13,682 nt of DNA from SAT2750 sp964476375 (lineage in GTDB: Bacteria; Planctomycetota; Planctomycetia; Pirellulales; Pirellulaceae): assembly GCA_964476375.1 (NCBI GenBank), contig CAYYZW010000115.1, forward strand, positions 1 to 13,682, written 5' to 3'. Position 1 is the stretch's first letter; each line of letters starts with the position of its first letter. The translations under genes were made by a program, and so were the position numbers. The notes under the pieces are model-generated. The model was not told where the DNA came from. It saw only the letters and a list, made by a program, of their open reading frames with translations, and searched no databases. This document shows positions 1 through 7,427 of this stretch, piece after piece.

Positions 1-659
1 AGGCAGACCGGGAAGGGATCATTTTCCAGGCCATGCAGGAGTGCGTCATCGGTCGATACCCGGGCACTGAACTGGAAGGTCTGCCGGGTATTGGTTGCAT
101 CGATATACTCGACCGCGTACGTCTGGATATTGCTACTCTCGGTCAGCCTGTTGTTCTCAAAGGGGAAGTAGGCATTTTCTGGATTCCGTTCGCCACTACT
201 GAACGGTCCCCCGGGCCCGGTGAAAGGATGCTGGGGATCCTCACTAAAACCACCCAACCAGAAAACCAGCCCCTCGGCCTGGTCGATCTCCCACTGCGGC
301 CCCGAGATGCTCCCACCCCGGTGATAGGCAATCGCCAGGAAGATGCGCATCTCGTTTGTCGTGATTCGCGGCCATGCTTTCTGGACATGCCGGGCAAGGA
401 TATTGCGATTGCTAAAGTCCGGGGGATAATCCCCATACTTTTCCTTGAACTGGTTAACGGCCGCGTCCAGGTTGGACAGGTCCACCGCGATGGAACTCTC
501 ACTGGCACGTACCATGACGGCCCGGATCGTGGGAATCAGGATGGCTGCCAGCAAACCGATAATTGCCATCACGACAATCATCTCGACCAGCGTAAAACCA
601 CGACGGCATCTACCAGCCTGGTTCGAACGACATCCCCTTCTGTGGAGTAACTCAGTCAC
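1..659 (-). CDS. Type IV prepilin / pseudopilin (3' end beyond window)
   Basis: This is a structural or minor subunit of a type IV pilus or type II secretion pseudopilus. The class III leader has 21 residues, is rich in Arg, and ends in Gly21. The prepilin peptidase site follows as G|FTLVE, with F22 at the mature N-terminus and the conserved Glu at mature position 5. A hydrophobic helix follows (about residues 25-46), then an amphipathic segment with the pseudopilin-like stretch FKEKYGDYPPD. I chose a GTG start at 657-659 because it gives a normal leader and has GAGG about 6 nt upstream; no ATG in this frame fits. At least 219 codons are open and no stop is reached before the window edge. It lies 50 bp downstream of the PilC/GspF gene, so it is probably cotranscribed with the motor genes. 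Whether it is the major pilin cannot be told from this fragment. A plus-strand open frame across it (33-650) is an antisense shadow. Confidence 0.9.
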   Translation of the reverse strand, partial: MTELLHRRGCRSNQAGRCRRGFTLVEMIVVMAIIGLLAAILIPTIRAVMVRASESSIAVDLSNLDAAVNQFKEKYGDYPPDFSNRNILARHVQKAWPRITTNEMRIFLAIAYHRGGSISGPQWEIDQAEGLVFWLGGFSEDPQHPFTGPGGPFSSGERNPENAYFPFENNRLTESSNIQTYAVEYIDATNTRQTFQFSARVSTDDALLHGLENDPFPVC

Positions 660-709
660 TTTTATCCTCGCTGTTGCAGGTGTCCCATGCCCCGGTTGGT
701 GATAGTGTT

Positions 710-2122
710 TTAACCCTTGGAGAGATTCTGGATCAGGTCGACCAGCGGCAGGAATAGGGCCACGACGATAAACCCGACCGCCAGTCCCAAAAAGACGATC
801 AACAGGGGTTCCAGCAATGCCATCAGGCCATCGGTCAGGGTCTTCACTTCCTCGTCATACTGGTCCGCGACCTTGTAGAGCATCGTGTCCAGTTCCCCGG
901 TCTCCTCCCCCACATCAACCATGTTGATCACCAGGCTATCGACCACCCGGTGCCTCATCCGGTAGAGGTAGAACATCGCGCCCAGGACCGCCCCCATGAG
1001 TGCGACGAATCCACCGATAGCCGTCATGTTTGCTCCTTCTCCAGCCGGCAGGGGCATCACGATCAGCCCTGGGATGGCACAGAAAAAGACCCAGAAGAAG
1101 AGTGCCATGGGATGGAAACTTGGAATCGCATTTTCCTTGAGTGGTACCGCAATCGTTTCACCTTCCCGGATTGACTCGGCCACCTTCCAATACAGGTTTT
1201 CAAACATCGCGTTGCCCGACGTCTCACGCGTGATATTGAGCCCCTCGAGGATCGGCACACCACTCGCCACAAGTGTTCCCAGGGTCCGGGTCGTCCTGGC
1301 GAGGCAGTTCTTTTCGATCAGGGACCCAAGCACGGGAACCTTGAGCAGGAACAGGTCCCATCCCATCCGACCGTAACTGAACTTCCTCAAGAGCTTGATA
1401 AAGATCCAGAGTCCTATCGGGATGGCAGGGATCAGGAACCAGAACCGGACCGTGTTTTCCGAGATGGCGATCAACAGCTCGGTTGCGGCCGGTAACTTGA
1501 GCTCAAACTCAAGAAACATATCACGGAATACCGGCACGATCTTGATCATGATGAAGGTCAGGATTCCGATCGCAACAACGACCACCACGATCGGATAGAT
1601 CATGGCCCCCTTGACCTTTCGCTTGAGCGATTCGGTGCGCTCCTTAAAATCTGCCAGCCGCTGCAAGATGGTCTCCAGGGCACCCCCCGCTTCACCCGCC
1701 TTGATCATGTTGATGTAAAGCCGGTCAAACACGCGAGGCGACTTGGCAAGTGCTTCGGAGAGTGTGGCCCCGGATTCGATCTCATCGCAGGTATCCATCA
1801 ACGCGTTCTTGAGGCGCCCCGACCCCTGCTGTTCCTCGAGAATCCGCAGGCTGCGAAGGATAGGAAGTCCGGCATCCTGCAGGATCGAAAGCTGCCGGGT
1901 GAAGGTCGTGACAACCCTGGCGCCCCCGCCTCCAAAAGCGAGTCCCCTGCGTTTTCGTTGGCCGCGGGCAACATCCGCCCCGGACTTTTTCACCGTGATC
2001 TTGGTGACAAAGTAGCCCATCTGACGGATGGTCGTCTGGGCTTCTTCCTCCGTGGGAGCATCGATCACGTCACGGACTTCCTGGCCCGTGGCATCAAGTG
2101 CTTCAAACTGGTATGTCGGCAT
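710..2122 (-). CDS. pilC: PilC/GspF-family inner-membrane platform protein with an extra two-helix insert
   Basis: This is the polytopic inner-membrane protein on which pilins are assembled and which the cytoplasmic ATPases are thought to act on. The protein has 470 residues, longer than the roughly 400 usual for the family. The first T2SSF domain spans about residues 72-170 and contains the typical FTRQLSILQDAGLPILRSL stretch and KAGEAGG. TM segments lie near 173-198 and 226-245. The second T2SSF domain begins near 272, with LARTTRTLGTLVASGVPILE, and the last TM is about 436-460. The second domain is split: between PLKE (about 330) and the conserved VGEETGELD (about 404-412) there is an additional stretch of about 60 residues with two strongly hydrophobic segments (about 339-357 and 368-388). 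The ATG has AAGGA 7 nt upstream. The gene lies 48 bp after pilB and 50 bp before the prepilin gene. It could equally be named gspF; the pilT gene in the cluster favours pilC. Confidence 0.95.
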   Translation of the reverse strand: MPTYQFEALDATGQEVRDVIDAPTEEEAQTTIRQMGYFVTKITVKKSGADVARGQRKRRGLAFGGGGARVVTTFTRQLSILQDAGLPILRSLRILEEQQGSGRLKNALMDTCDEIESGATLSEALAKSPRVFDRLYINMIKAGEAGGALETILQRLADFKERTESLKRKVKGAMIYPIVVVVVAIGILTFIMIKIVPVFRDMFLEFELKLPAATELLIAISENTVRFWFLIPAIPIGLWIFIKLLRKFSYGRMGWDLFLLKVPVLGSLIEKNCLARTTRTLGTLVASGVPILEGLNITRETSGNAMFENLYWKVAESIREGETIAVPLKENAIPSFHPMALFFWVFFCAIPGLIVMPLPAGEGANMTAIGGFVALMGAVLGAMFYLYRMRHRVVDSLVINMVDVGEETGELDTMLYKVADQYDEEVKTLTDGLMALLEPLLIVFLGLAVGFIVVALFLPLVDLIQNLSKG

Positions 2123-2170
2123 TCGATTTATCCTTCCCGCACCTGCAAACCCCGGCGCGGTGTTTTTCCA

Positions 2171-3889
2171 CTATGCTTCCAGAATTGTTTCCCTGATAAC
2201 CTCTTCGGCAGTGGTCGTCCCGTCAAAAACAAAACCCATGCCAGCATCTCGCAGGGTGACCATGCCATTCCCCTTGGCACACTCTCGCAGAATATCATCC
2301 GAGCTTTGTTGCATGATCAAATCACGCAGTTCGTCATTCATGATCATCAATTCAAAAAGCCCGACACGCCCCTTGTAGCCTGTGTTGTTGCAATGGTCAC
2401 AGCCCTGCCCATGGTAGAACTTCTTTCCCTCGTGGGAATGGCCGGCAAGCTTCAGCTGGGCAATCACGTCCTCGGAAGGTTCCACCTCCTCCCGGCACTG
2501 GGTACAGATTCGCCGCACCAGCCGCTGGGCCAGGATCGCCTCCACCGTGGCCGTGATCAGGAATGTCGGTACACCCATGTCTTTCAACCTGGTAATACTG
2601 CTGGGAGCGTCGTTGGTATGTAACGTACTGAAGACCATGTGCCCGGTAAGGGATGCCTGAACGGCAATCTCGGCCGTTTCCAGATCCCGGATCTCACCCA
2701 CCAGGATGCGATCCGGATCCTGGCGAAGGATTGCCCGCAGGCAGGCGGCAAATGTCACACCAATCTCCGCGTCGATGGGAATCTGGATGATCCCGTCAAT
2801 ATCGTATTCCACCGGATCCTCTGTCGTGATCAACTTGTCTTCCACCTTGTTCAGCTCGGTCAGTGCCGAGTAGAGCGTGGTCGTCTTGCCGGAACCGGTG
2901 GGACCCGTCACAAGCACGATACCATTGGGCTTTTCAATGATCTGGCGAAAAGAGGCGATTGTCTCATCATTCATGCCAACATTTGTCAGATCCAGCGAGA
3001 CCACACTCCGGTCCAGCACCCGCATCACAACGGACTCGCCAAACATCGTCGGCATGACACTCACCCTCAGGTCGACCGGGTGGCCACCAACAGAAAGCTC
3101 AATGCGGCCGTCCTGTGGCATACGTCGCTCCGCAATATCCAGGTTAGCCATCACCTTGATCCGGGTGGTAATCGCAAAGGCGAGATGACGGGGCGGAGGG
3201 ACCATCTCGTAGAGCACACCATCCGCCTTGATACGGATACGGAATTCGTCCTCGAAGGGCTCGAAGTGAATGTCGCTGGCATGATCCTTGATGGCCAGGA
3301 GCAGTACCATGTTCAGGAGCTTGCGAACCGGGGCACTGTCGGCAAGCGCCTCGGCACCTGTCAGGTCAATCGCCCCATCCTGCAGGATCGACGAAATCTG
3401 CTCCTTGAGATTCTCGTCCGCGTTCAGATCCGCCACGATCTTCTCGATACTCTCCTGCTCGGAATCAAAATACTGGGTGATGAGCGAATTGATTTCTCGC
3501 TCGGTCGCTACAACCAGTTCAATCTCACGGCCCAGGAAGGTTCGTAACTCATCGGCTATGGTGATGTTCTGAGGGCTGTGCGTGGCCACGGTAAGCCGGT
3601 TTTCTACCAGCTGGATAGGGATCACCTGGTACATCTGCGCCATCGTCTCGGTGATCTCATCGAGCACCTCGACTGTCAGCTCGATATCCCCTAGATCGAC
3701 AACCTGCAGGTCCATTTGCTCAGCAAGGGCCTGGGCCAGCTGGATATCCGTGATCAGTCCCATCTGCTCGGCCACCCGGCCAATCAACTGGCCTGGTTGC
3801 TGCTGTTGTTCGTCAACCAGCATTTCAAGCTGATCGTCGTCGAAAAAACCAAGGTCGACAAAAACCTGTCCAAGTCGGCGTCCCGCCAT
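2171..3889 (-). CDS. pilB: PilB/GspE-family assembly ATPase (intact motifs)
   Basis: This is the hexameric cytoplasmic ATPase that powers pilus extension or pseudopilus assembly. The protein has 572 residues. An MshEN/T2SSE N-terminal domain covers about residues 1-140. The N2-type domain contains SDIHFEPFED (about 205-214). The motor core has a perfect Walker A, GPTGSGKTT (329-337), an Asp box, TTEDPVEY (355-362), Walker B, LRQDPDRILVGEIRD (388-402), with the catalytic Glu present, and a His box, LTGHMVFSTLHTNDA (414-428). The C-terminal zinc site has Cys462/Cys465 and Cys497/Cys500, in the family's CxxC...CxxC layout. All residues expected for hydrolysis are present. The ATG is preceded by GAGAGGG with a somewhat long spacer (about 9 nt). 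It lies between pilT (64 bp upstream) and pilC (48 bp downstream). It is presumably the working extension motor of this cluster, in contrast to its damaged paralogue at 5302-7053. Confidence 0.96.
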   Translation of the reverse strand: MAGRRLGQVFVDLGFFDDDQLEMLVDEQQQQPGQLIGRVAEQMGLITDIQLAQALAEQMDLQVVDLGDIELTVEVLDEITETMAQMYQVIPIQLVENRLTVATHSPQNITIADELRTFLGREIELVVATEREINSLITQYFDSEQESIEKIVADLNADENLKEQISSILQDGAIDLTGAEALADSAPVRKLLNMVLLLAIKDHASDIHFEPFEDEFRIRIKADGVLYEMVPPPRHLAFAITTRIKVMANLDIAERRMPQDGRIELSVGGHPVDLRVSVMPTMFGESVVMRVLDRSVVSLDLTNVGMNDETIASFRQIIEKPNGIVLVTGPTGSGKTTTLYSALTELNKVEDKLITTEDPVEYDIDGIIQIPIDAEIGVTFAACLRAILRQDPDRILVGEIRDLETAEIAVQASLTGHMVFSTLHTNDAPSSITRLKDMGVPTFLITATVEAILAQRLVRRICTQCREEVEPSEDVIAQLKLAGHSHEGKKFYHGQGCDHCNNTGYKGRVGLFELMIMNDELRDLIMQQSSDDILRECAKGNGMVTLRDAGMGFVFDGTTTAEEVIRETILEA

Positions 3890-3953
3890 GAGCTCTTACC
3901 CTCTCTTCAAACTGCCCCAGAACACGATCCATCGTCTGGATGATCCAAATGAA

Positions 3954-5099
3954 CTAGGTCGCGCTATTTCCTCCAGCCATCATGCTGTCCACACCCTCGG
4001 CACCAGGACCACCGGCTGCATCACGCATTGCCTGCTCCGCCTCTGCGATTCGCTTGGCAAGATCATCAGGTCGTTGTGCCCGTTCCAGTACATCATCCAG
4101 CAGGCAGACCCCGTCGGCCCAGTGCTTGAAAAGGGCGTCATCCATCAGTTGCATCCCAAACTTGGCACCTGTCTGGATGGCCGAGTTAATCCGGAATGTC
4201 TTATTTTCACGAATCAGGTTTGCAATACTCGGTGTGACAACCAGTGTTTCATAGGCCGCAATTCGACCACCCCCGACCCTGGGAAGCAGGGTCTGGGCCA
4301 GGATACCAATAATCGCGGTCGATAATTGAGTCCGGATCTGTTCCTGGAGGTTCCCGGGAAAAGCATCGATGATTCGATTGATCGTCCCCTGGGCGCTGTT
4401 GGTGTGAAGCGTCCCGAAAACGACGTGTCCCGTTTCTGCCGCCGTGATAGCAGCCTCGATCGTCTCAAGATCCCGCATTTCCCCCACCAGGATGACATCG
4501 GGATCCTGTCGCAAGGCGCGGCGAATCGCCTCGGAAAAAGATGGAACATCCACACCGATTTCCCGCTGGTTCACCGTCGAATTGATGTGATCGTGGTAAA
4601 ACTCGATCGGATCCTCAATGGTAATAATGTGGTGATCCCGCTCCTCATTGATGTAGTTCACAAGGCTGGCAAGCGTCGTACTCTTGCCGGAACCGGTCGG
4701 ACCGGTCACCAGGAACAAGCCACGTGGGCGAAGCACCAGGTTCTTGATGACCTCGGTCACCCCCAGTTGCTCGGGAGTCAGCTTGTCGTTGGGAATCTGA
4801 CGCAGCACCATGTAAATACTGCCTCTCTGCTTCCCAACCGAGACCCGAAAACGAGCCTTGTCACTAAAGGCAAAACCAAAGTCCGTCGTGCCCTGCTCCT
4901 GAAGTTCACGCTGGCAGCGATCCGGCGTAATGCTCTTCATCAATGCAACCGTGTCGTCCCCATCCAGAATCTTGGTCTCCAGCTTCCGCATGCGGCCATG
5001 CAGTCGAAAGACGGGAGGCTGCCCCACCGTGATATGGATATCACTGGCACCCTGCTTCACGCAGGCTTCCAGCAGTTTGTCAATTAATACGGTTGCCAT
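3954..5099 (-). CDS. pilT: PilT-family twitching motility / pilus retraction ATPase
   Basis: This is the hexameric ATPase that disassembles type IV pili and drives retraction. The protein has 381 residues, slightly longer than most PilT proteins (about 345-370); the excess is a Gly/Ala-rich C-terminal tail from about 362. It lacks the MshEN domain and starts directly with the PAS-like N2 domain (ASDIHITVGQPP, residues 18-29). Walker A is GPTGSGKST (133-141), the Asp box is IEDPIEF (161-167), Walker B is LRQDPDVILVGEMRD (196-210), and the His box is GHVVFGTLHTNSA (224-236). A variant of PilT's AIRNLIRE motif, SIANLIRE, is at 291-298. This motif is diagnostic of PilT against PilB and is needed for retraction in studied PilT proteins. 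ATG start with GAGGA 4 nt upstream. It lies between the two PilB-type genes. Its presence argues for a retractile type IV pilus rather than a plain type II secretion system. Confidence 0.96.
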   Translation of the reverse strand: MATVLIDKLLEACVKQGASDIHITVGQPPVFRLHGRMRKLETKILDGDDTVALMKSITPDRCQRELQEQGTTDFGFAFSDKARFRVSVGKQRGSIYMVLRQIPNDKLTPEQLGVTEVIKNLVLRPRGLFLVTGPTGSGKSTTLASLVNYINEERDHHIITIEDPIEFYHDHINSTVNQREIGVDVPSFSEAIRRALRQDPDVILVGEMRDLETIEAAITAAETGHVVFGTLHTNSAQGTINRIIDAFPGNLQEQIRTQLSTAIIGILAQTLLPRVGGGRIAAYETLVVTPSIANLIRENKTFRINSAIQTGAKFGMQLMDDALFKHWADGVCLLDDVLERAQRPDDLAKRIAEAEQAMRDAAGGPGAEGVDSMMAGGNSAT

Positions 5100-5124
5100 G
5101 TTGTCCTCGTTTCATCCGCAATTT

Positions 5125-5142
5125 GACACAGCGAACTGTGTC
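5125..5142 (-). promoter_or_regulatory. Stem-loop with UUCG loop in the pilT leader
   Basis: On the minus-strand transcript this is a perfect 7-bp stem GACACAG / CUGUGUC closing a UUCG loop. It ends about 13 nt upstream of the GAGGA ribosome binding site of pilT. No U-tract follows, so it does not look like a classical terminator. It may be an RNA processing or stability element that sets pilT levels relative to the upstream gene. That role is inferred; only the structure is seen. Confidence 0.5.
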
Positions 5143-5239
5143 CTGGGAATTATTCGCACAAACTCTCCATGACTCAAACAGCCCCAAGCCGGTATCCATC
5201 CCGATCAGAACCACCCCGCGGGCTCTTCGAGGAGACAAT

Positions 5240-5263
5240 CCAGTATATCTAAACATAGACTGG
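5240..5263 (-). other. Imperfect inverted repeat downstream of the GspE-like gene
   Basis: CCAGT and ACTGG arms extend, after one mismatch, by TAT/ATA around a 6-nt loop. It lies about 38 nt after the stop of the 5302-7053 gene. No T-run follows on the transcribed strand, so a terminator call is not supported. It may be a weak mRNA 3'-end structure or chance. Confidence 0.25.
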
Positions 5264-5301
5264 ACTTCGACTTACAGGGAAAAAGCAGCTCCCGTTCCAG
5301 G

Positions 5302-7053
5302 TCAACTTGCCACTTTTTCCGAGTCCTCCGCTTCCTCATCCTGTTGCGTCTTTTTCGCAATCCGAAAGACCTCTTCAAGCGATGTAACACCCTGGATGAC
5401 CTTGTTCAGTCCATCCTGGTAGAGGGTCGTCATTCCTTCCTCAATTGCCTTGTTACGGATCGCTACCGAGGATTCATTTCTGAAAATCAGCTCCCGGATA
5501 CCCATCGTGATCTTCATGATTTCAAAAATCGCAATCCGTCCCCGGTAACCTGTTTTGTTACAGTAATTACAGCCAACACCTCGCGAAAACTCCGCATTTT
5601 CTGCCATTTCGGGAGTAATGCCTGCCTGCTCCAGGATCGATTCGGATGGCTGCCAGGTCGTCTTACAGCGGTTACATATGACCCGCACCAGACGCTGGGC
5701 AAGGACAGCAATCACGCTGCTCGCCACCAGGTAATTTGGAACCCCCATGTCCACCATCCGTGTCACCGCACTCGGCGCATCATTCGTATGGAGCGTACTG
5801 AAAACCAAGTGTCCAGTTAATGAGGCTTGAATACCCATGGATGCGGTCTCTGCATCACGCATTGCACCAACCAGAATGATGTTTGGTGCCTGACGCAACA
5901 TGGAACGGATAATCCGTGCGAAGTCGAGTCCGATCGAGTGTCTTACCTCCACCTGGTTGATTCCAGGCAAGTAATACTCGACAGGATCTTCTGCCGTGAT
6001 GATCTTTCGATCCGGACGATTCAATGTGTTCAGCGCGGCGTAGAGCGTGGTTGTTTTCCACGACCCGGTGGGGCCGGTTACCAGGACGATTCCATTGGGA
6101 CGACGAATGAGGTCACTAAAAATAGTGAAATCTGATTCCGAAAGTCCCAGTTGACGCACACCAACTCGAATATTGTCCTGGTCAAGCAGCCGCATCACCA
6201 CCGACTGGCCATTACTGCTGGGAATAACGCTGACTCGCAAGTCGAGTGTTTTTCCTCCAGCGGTGATCTTGATACGTCCATCCTGTGGGCGTCGACGTTC
6301 AGCAATGTCCATCCGGGCGAGGATCTTGATACGTGACAGGATCGCACCAAGCAAACGGCGAGGCGGGCTATCACGTTCCACCAGTCGACCATCGATGCGG
6401 TAACGGATACGGATTCGATCTTCAAAAGGCTCCACATGAATATCGGAGGCCCTCAGCTCAACAGCCTCGGTGATCATCAGCTGCACCAGCCGGACGATTG
6501 GCCCACTCCCGCTATCCTCGTCCCCCAGCTCCTCGGTCCCTTCATCGGTCTCCGTAAAGTCGATAGCCGTATCGGTAAATTCCTGCAGCATCGAGTCCGC
6601 ACTCTCGCCGTCGATCTGCCCGTAGTAACGGTTGATCGCCTCGAGAATACTCTCCCGGGGAGCGAGGGCAATTTGGATCTGTCGGTTGAGAATAAACCGC
6701 AGTTTTTCAATGGTCTCAATATCGAGCGGATTACTGAGCAGCACCTTGAGAATATCGTCATCTTCCTTGAGCGGAAGCGTGGCATTTTCACGGGCAATGG
6801 TCTCTGGTACCAGCTCGATAACCCGTTCAGGAATACGGACTTCATCCAGGTCGATGTACTCGAGACCATGAAACTTGGCCATTGCCTGGGTGACCTGCTC
6901 GCCCGTGGAATACCCAAGACGTACAAGTGCTTCACCAACAGACATGGTGCCACCGGAAGCCATCGCCTTGGCCTCATTGACCTGCTCACGACTCACAACC
7001 TGGCTCTCCAGGAGCAAATCAATAAACCCTGAATTCTGATCAACCTGTGACAT
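5302..7053 (-). CDS. GspE/PilB-family protein with defective Walker A and B (probable pseudo-ATPase)
   Basis: This is a full-length member of the type II/IV secretion ATPase family: 583 residues, open frame throughout. An MshEN-like N-terminal domain covers about residues 10-145. An acidic linker follows (about 147-182), then ASDIHVEPFED (202-212). The Asp box AEDPVEY (354-360), the His box LTGHLVFSTLHTNDA (412-426) and the zinc Cys pairs (460/463 and 495/498) are kept. The catalytic motifs are not. Walker A reads GPTGSWKTT (327-335), with Trp332 where the family has Gly. The RQDPD stretch reads RQAPN (387-391). Walker B reads VGAMRD (395-400), with Ala397 at the catalytic Glu position. It probably cannot hydrolyse ATP normally and may serve as a regulatory or structural partner of the intact PilB encoded two genes downstream. 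I chose the ATG at 7051-7053 (GAGGG upstream) because it gives a family-like N-terminus. A TTG at 7125 with a stronger AAGGAGG would add 24 residues. It is the first gene of the cluster. Confidence 0.93.
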   Translation of the reverse strand: MSQVDQNSGFIDLLLESQVVSREQVNEAKAMASGGTMSVGEALVRLGYSTGEQVTQAMAKFHGLEYIDLDEVRIPERVIELVPETIARENATLPLKEDDDILKVLLSNPLDIETIEKLRFILNRQIQIALAPRESILEAINRYYGQIDGESADSMLQEFTDTAIDFTETDEGTEELGDEDSGSGPIVRLVQLMITEAVELRASDIHVEPFEDRIRIRYRIDGRLVERDSPPRRLLGAILSRIKILARMDIAERRRPQDGRIKITAGGKTLDLRVSVIPSSNGQSVVMRLLDQDNIRVGVRQLGLSESDFTIFSDLIRRPNGIVLVTGPTGSWKTTTLYAALNTLNRPDRKIITAEDPVEYYLPGINQVEVRHSIGLDFARIIRSMLRQAPNIILVGAMRDAETASMGIQASLTGHLVFSTLHTNDAPSAVTRMVDMGVPNYLVASSVIAVLAQRLVRVICNRCKTTWQPSESILEQAGITPEMAENAEFSRGVGCNYCNKTGYRGRIAIFEIMKITMGIRELIFRNESSVAIRNKAIEEGMTTLYQDGLNKVIQGVTSLEEVFRIAKKTQQDEEAEDSEKVAS

Positions 7054-7130
7054 TAGTCCCTCTTTTGCTTTTCCATGGCTCGCGGCAGAATCAGCGACTC
7101 CCTCACCAGTCCAACTACAAGCCAACGAAT

Positions 7131-7137
7131 CCTCCTT
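7131..7137 (-). promoter_or_regulatory. Strong Shine-Dalgarno upstream of an alternative TTG start
   Basis: On the minus strand AAGGAGG lies 5 nt before a TTG (7123-7125) that is in frame with the GspE-like gene. The ATG at 7053 has only GAGGG with a short spacer. Either start may be used. The TTG form would carry 24 extra residues that do not resemble the usual N-terminus of the family. Confidence 0.4.
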
Positions 7138-7347
7138 CGTGTACAGGAGAATAATCGGCTTTTTACCCTACCAAAAGGTCACCGAACCCGTTGCGACCAT
7201 CCATCCCGGCAACATGCCCAGCCGGTCAGAGGAAATTGCTTGTTTATTAAGGATATGCGCCTTGTCTATCTTGGTCCAATTAATCGGTCTTTGTCAATCA
7301 ATTCGCCATTCTCCCGGATACTTGGAGAGAACAACCGGTCTGAAACG

Positions 7348-7377
7348 CTGGAAGCCTCCGCAGCTGAATCCTAGAAT
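7348..7377 (+). promoter_or_regulatory. Possible sigma70-type promoter for the exported-protein gene
   Basis: TAGAAT (7372-7377) matches the -10 consensus at five of six positions. CTGGAA (7348-7353), 18 nt upstream, is a poor -35. It lies about 50 bp before the ATG at 7428. Position and -10 are reasonable, but matches of this quality also arise by chance. Confidence 0.2.
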
Positions 7378-7427
7378 GGTAGTGAGGCATACCGAATTCC
7401 CTTCTCCTCCCGGCGGTCCATGCAGCC

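Larger units (their letters stand above)
7054..7427. other. Divergent intergenic region between pilus cluster and plus-strand genes
   Basis: This 374-bp region separates two divergent transcription units and contains no convincing gene apart from the possible TTG extension at 7054-7125. Its centre (about 7238-7310) is more AT-rich than the flanks, as expected for a promoter region. On the minus strand a TTGACA occurs at 7297-7292, but no good -10 follows at 16-18 nt. On the plus strand TAGAAT at 7372-7377 is a fair -10. No clear repeats, operators or riboswitch-like folds were recognised. Confidence 0.6.

Noticed and set aside
33..650. Plus-strand 205-codon open frame over the prepilin
   Set aside because: It lies antisense to a gene with a clear prepilin leader, and its product has no recognisable domain.
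2639..3547. Plus-strand 302-codon open frame over pilB
   Set aside because: It is antisense to conserved ATPase motifs; its His- and Arg-rich composition is typical of a shadow of a GC-rich gene.
4326..5087. Plus-strand 253-codon open frame over pilT
   Set aside because: It is antisense to the Walker motifs of PilT and has no ribosome binding site or domain.
5240..5263. Inverted repeat as a rho-independent terminator
   Set aside because: The stem is short with a mismatch and no T-run follows.
5302..7053. The GspE-like gene as a decayed pseudogene
   Set aside because: There is no frameshift or stop, it is full length, and the zinc cysteines, His box and N-terminal domain are kept; an intact pseudoenzyme fits better.
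7269..7297. Minus-strand TTGACA as a -35 box for the pilus cluster
   Set aside because: With 17-18 nt spacing the -10 candidates are CCAAGA or CAAGAT, too poor to call a promoter.
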